The notes beneath the pieces are model-generated. The model searched no databases. It was not told the DNA's origin and was given only the letters and a program-made list of their open reading frames with translations. From assembly GCA_964449115.1 (NCBI GenBank), contig CAYUXW010000052.1, positions 1 to 6,541 on the forward strand: 6,541 nucleotides of DNA, written 5' to 3'. The DNA comes from UBA1783 sp964449115. GTDB taxonomy: Bacteria; Bacillota_I; Bacilli_A; Erysipelotrichales; Erysipelotrichaceae. Shown here piece after piece: positions 3,790 through 6,541 of the stretch. Made by a program: the position numbers and the translations under genes. The first letter of the stretch is position 1, and the number at the start of each line of letters is the position of its first letter.

Positions 3790-6393
3790 TTATTTTTTTA
3801 GAATAATGGTCTGATAAGGATTTAAAGTAATACTGTCCACTTTTCCCTGATAGATATTTAAAGTATCCAGATAAACTTCATAGCCTTCACAGCTATAAGT
3901 ATAGTTATTAACTAAGCCATTACCATGGATTACAATATAATGATTGACACCATAAGTCAGCTCATATCTCAGTATCGCTCCATTTTGTTCTCTGATAACA
4001 TCAATGTAACTGTTATCCTGATGCAGGTCAGTAACTTTTTGTTTGAAACTGATAAGCTTTTGATATGTGTTAAAGACATCAAGGTATTTTATTTTTAAGC
4101 TATAGTCTAAGCCATTGATTTCATCGCTAGACATATAGGAGTTGAAATCACCCTGTTTGGTTCTTAACATCTCTTCTCCCGCCAGCATAAATGTTGTGCC
4201 ATTTGAAGTAAATACTACTGAATTAGCTAGTACGCACATTTTCTTAATGATTTCTTCATCCTCAATACCCGCTGCTTTACATCTGTCAAACAGGGTGTAA
4301 TTATCATGACAGGTCACATAGTTAACTGTTTTGTTGCTGTCACTTATGATATAGGTTGCACTATAGGTAATGCCATTAATTTCATTTTGAATAGCTTTTA
4401 AATCACTTTCAGTGAGTGTTTCCCCAGTTACCCAACCCTTTTCATGGGCTCCAGATAAACCACCTTTAATTAAAGCGTCACGCATCTGGTCATTAAACTG
4501 ACCATAACCTACAAAGGCATTGGCATTAGCCTGCTTAGCCTGTCGTTCAGCTTCCAGAGGTGTTCCTCCACCTGTCCAAGGTTCACCATATATAACGATA
4601 TAAGGATTTATTTTTTTAGCATTTTCAGCAACAAGATTCATCGTTTCAATATCATGCAAACCCATAAGGTCAAATCTGAATCCACCTAATTTATATTCTT
4701 TGGTCCAGAAATTAATACTGTCTACGATAAACTTTCTCATCATGGCATTTTCACTGGCTGTTTCATTTCCACATCCAGAACCATTAGCCAGTGTCCCGTT
4801 TTCGTTATATCTAAAGTAATAATTAGGCATTAAGACATCAAAATTAGACCCCATTGCTCCAGCTACATGGTTATAGACAACGTCCATGATGACACTTACT
4901 CCGATTTCGTTAAAGGCCATTACTATTTCCTTAAATTCTTTAATCTTCGTGTAGCCATCATAAGGATTACTACTGTACATTCCTTCCAAAGCATTATAGT
5001 TTAATGGATTGTATCCCCAGTTGAAAGTATATTTTGTTTCATCATTGGCCTGATCATAAATAGGTATAAACTGGATAGCATTAACTCCAAGTTCTTTAAT
5101 ATGGTCAAATCCTGTTGATACTGTAATACCATTTTCACTATAGGTGGTGCCTTTTTCAATTACTCCTAAATACTTTCTTCTGTTTGCTTCATTTCCCTGC
5201 CAAGAAGGATTAGAAGTCATATCAGCAATATGAGTTTCCCAGACTGTCAGCTCTTTTCTATCTATATTCAAATACTTAACCTTTTCCCAACCGACTGGAT
5301 TAGTTAAAGAGAAATCAACAATCATTCCTCTTAAACCATTTATGCCTGTACTTCTGGCATAAGGGTCAACAATTTCTTTGCCATCAGGATAAGAACTGTT
5401 ATAGACAACATAAGTATAATATTTACCACCGTTATCGCCTGTCAGCACATATTCAAAGACACCTTTATCTTTTTTTACCATTTCATATTGTTGATAATTA
5501 TCATTACCTTTTTCTTTAGAAACAGTGGTAGGTGTACCATTTTCATATATTCTCAGTTCAATTTTTGTTGATACTGGCGACCATACCCTGAAGATTGTTT
5601 CATTTTTTGTGTAGATTGCTCCTAATTGACCATCATAATAATATAAATCATTAAACATCTCGCTGCCATATAAATTGGACATTGAAACCTTCGCTGTTAA
5701 TGTCTGCTTTGATTCTCTAAATAAGATTTCAACATAATAATCTTTTGAAAAGTCAGCTTTTTCTGCCATTTTATGCGAAAAGAAACTCTTTCCGGCATTG
5801 GAATTTTCCGCTACCAGCTGACCATCACAATAGATCTTGTATGTCTCTATTGGATTTGAACAGACTACATATACCAACTCTTCGTTATAGAAGGTTGAAA
5901 TTTTTATTGAATCAGTAATAATCTTTTCTGCTGTGGTATAAAGATTTGGATCATCACCGGCTAAGTAGATATGATACACGTTATTTTCATCTTTTATTAA
6001 AGTAGAAAAATCAATGAACCTATCTGCTTCTGTACCATCTTTTGTCCAAGAACCTTTAGTTTTAACAATAATACCTAACCTGTTTGATGATAAATCCCCA
6101 AATAGAGAAAGTGGGTAATGAGCAATTACTCCATAATCATCCTGATAGTTAAAATCATTTTCTAAATTATCATCAACTCCATCTGGATCCCATAGCCATA
6201 ATGTCCATTTTTCATATTTGTTGTCCTCTCTTTGATAATGGATTTGAATTGAATCTTCCTTTAGATTAACTATTTCTGTTGGCAAATCAACGTCTCTTTC
6301 TGGATATGCCGGTCCTTTTGGTCCACAACCAAAGAAAGAAAGAACAATAAATAATGCCATCAATAAACATAAAAATCTCTTATTTCTATACAT
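3790..6393 (-). CDS. pulA: Type I pullulanase, predicted surface lipoprotein
   Basis: This 867-residue glycoside hydrolase family 13 debranching enzyme cleaves alpha-1,6 bonds of pullulan, glycogen or starch-derived dextrins. A charged start, a hydrophobic stretch (7-22) and cysteine 23 in FFGC form a lipoprotein signal. The lipobox is not ideal, because phenylalanines precede G-C. Residues about 48-150 (IHYQRED, WTLWLWDPDG) resemble CBM41, an alpha-glucan-binding module. Residues 155-245 look like an Ig-like linker. YYYDGQLGAIYTKNETIFRVWSP starting at 251 begins CBM48. The barrel carries the type I signature FNWGYNP (457-463). The four conserved regions are DVVYNH (504-509), GFRFDLMG with nucleophile D575, YGEPW with acid E604, and TCHDN with D697. 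About 790-867 is the C-terminal beta domain. The ATG at 6393 has GGAGG (6398-6402) four bases upstream. The gene is monocistronic, with its own promoter and terminator and no transporter beside it. Released maltodextrins would need an importer encoded elsewhere. Confidence 0.94.
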   Translation of the reverse strand: MYRNKRFLCLLMALFIVLSFFGCGPKGPAYPERDVDLPTEIVNLKEDSIQIHYQREDNKYEKWTLWLWDPDGVDDNLENDFNYQDDYGVIAHYPLSLFGDLSSNRLGIIVKTKGSWTKDGTEADRFIDFSTLIKDENNVYHIYLAGDDPNLYTTAEKIITDSIKISTFYNEELVYVVCSNPIETYKIYCDGQLVAENSNAGKSFFSHKMAEKADFSKDYYVEILFRESKQTLTAKVSMSNLYGSEMFNDLYYYDGQLGAIYTKNETIFRVWSPVSTKIELRIYENGTPTTVSKEKGNDNYQQYEMVKKDKGVFEYVLTGDNGGKYYTYVVYNSSYPDGKEIVDPYARSTGINGLRGMIVDFSLTNPVGWEKVKYLNIDRKELTVWETHIADMTSNPSWQGNEANRRKYLGVIEKGTTYSENGITVSTGFDHIKELGVNAIQFIPIYDQANDETKYTFNWGYNPLNYNALEGMYSSNPYDGYTKIKEFKEIVMAFNEIGVSVIMDVVYNHVAGAMGSNFDVLMPNYYFRYNENGTLANGSGCGNETASENAMMRKFIVDSINFWTKEYKLGGFRFDLMGLHDIETMNLVAENAKKINPYIVIYGEPWTGGGTPLEAERQAKQANANAFVGYGQFNDQMRDALIKGGLSGAHEKGWVTGETLTESDLKAIQNEINGITYSATYIISDSNKTVNYVTCHDNYTLFDRCKAAGIEDEEIIKKMCVLANSVVFTSNGTTFMLAGEEMLRTKQGDFNSYMSSDEINGLDYSLKIKYLDVFNTYQKLISFKQKVTDLHQDNSYIDVIREQNGAILRYELTYGVNHYIVIHGNGLVNNYTYSCEGYEVYLDTLNIYQGKVDSITLNPYQTIILKK

Positions 6394-6397
6394 ATTT

Positions 6398-6402
6398 CCT
6401 CC
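6398..6402 (-). promoter_or_regulatory. Ribosome-binding site of pulA
   Basis: GGAGG on the minus strand lies four bases before the ATG at 6393. The spacing is slightly short but the match is strong, and the ATG begins directly with the charged part of the signal peptide. Confidence 0.65.
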
Positions 6403-6433
6403 ATTTAAATCTAAATTTTTTCTTACATCTTCT

Positions 6434-6463
6434 ATTATATTATATAAATACCCTTTTATTCAA
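6434..6463 (-). promoter_or_regulatory. Sigma-A-type promoter of pulA
   Basis: On the minus strand TTGAAT (6458-6463) is followed after 18 bases by a perfect TATAAT (6434-6439); an overlapping second TATAAT lies at 6439-6444. The start point would fall near 6427, giving a leader of about 35 bases. A TTGACA further upstream (6487-6492) has no matching -10 at the usual distance. I saw no clear catabolite-repression (cre) operator, although carbon control of pullulanase genes is common. Confidence 0.55.
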
Positions 6464-6489
6464 AAGAATCAATTTTATTCTATTTTCTG

Positions 6490-6540
6490 TCAATATTTTT
6501 CGAAATTGTCCTGAAATAGATTAAACATTAGCGGAAGAAT
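6490..6540 (-). CDS. Possible 3' end of an upstream gene, cut by the window edge
   Basis: One minus-strand frame is open from the window edge for 16 codons (ILPLMFNLFQDNFEKY) and stops at TGA (6490-6492). It reads like a plausible protein tail and ends 97 bases before pulA. Sixteen open codons can occur by chance, no family can be named, and no terminator hairpin separates it from the pulA promoter. Confidence 0.2.
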   Translation of the reverse strand: MLPLMFNLFQDNFEKY

Positions 6541-6541
6541 A

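Noticed and set aside
6498..6505. TTTCGAAA palindrome upstream of pulA as a catabolite-repression site
   Set aside because: It does not fit the cre pattern and its arms lose symmetry immediately outside eight bases.

Overview
The window looks like ordinary chromosomal DNA from a low-GC Bacillota. The base composition is visibly AT-rich, ribosome-binding sites are strong AGGAG/GGAGG types, promoters are sigma-A-like (TATAAT), and terminators are U-tailed hairpins. TAA and TGA both act as stops and tryptophan is read from TGG in long open frames, so the standard bacterial code applies and a Mycoplasma-type code is unlikely. A surface-anchored pullulanase together with nucleoside salvage would suit a saccharolytic, perhaps host-associated, Bacilli/Erysipelotrichia-like organism, but the sequence does not fix the taxon. 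No phage, insertion sequence, CRISPR array, rRNA or tRNA gene was seen.

Layout, left to right. Bases 1-50 hold three copies of a C-rich 13-base repeat (GCCCCCAAACTTT and one variant), possibly the end of a longer array. Next is a perfect 11-bp terminator hairpin (57-84) that ends a two-gene minus-strand operon. This operon is a uridine phosphorylase (1164-1934) followed, after one base, by an MtnA-family sugar-1-phosphate isomerase (98-1162). A 127-bp divergent intergenic region separates the operon from a plus-strand nitroreductase-fold flavoprotein of the TM1586 type (2062-2811). Its two -10 boxes form a 10-bp inverted repeat. A bidirectional terminator (2883-2914) lies between the flavoprotein and a convergent minus-strand gene for a membrane-anchored NERD-domain protein (2922-3563). 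A 226-bp AT-rich spacer with a 13-bp terminator hairpin follows. The right half is one large minus-strand gene for a lipoprotein type I pullulanase (3790-6393), with a readable promoter upstream. The last ~80 bases may hold the extreme 3' end of another minus-strand gene.

How the genes work together: only udp and the mtnA-like gene are clearly coupled. Uridine phosphorylase releases ribose-1-phosphate, or deoxy forms of it, inside the cell. MtnA-family enzymes isomerise aldose-1-phosphates blocked at C5 to ketose-1-phosphates. The pair could therefore feed a nucleoside-ribose or 5-deoxysugar salvage route. No kinase or aldolase gene lies in this transcript, which ends right after mtnA. The pullulanase, NERD and nitroreductase genes each look monocistronic and unrelated. 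The most interesting points are the udp-mtnA coupling, the tandem-half architecture of the nitroreductase, the symmetric divergent promoter, and the C-rich repeats at the left edge. I see no convincing new multi-gene system.
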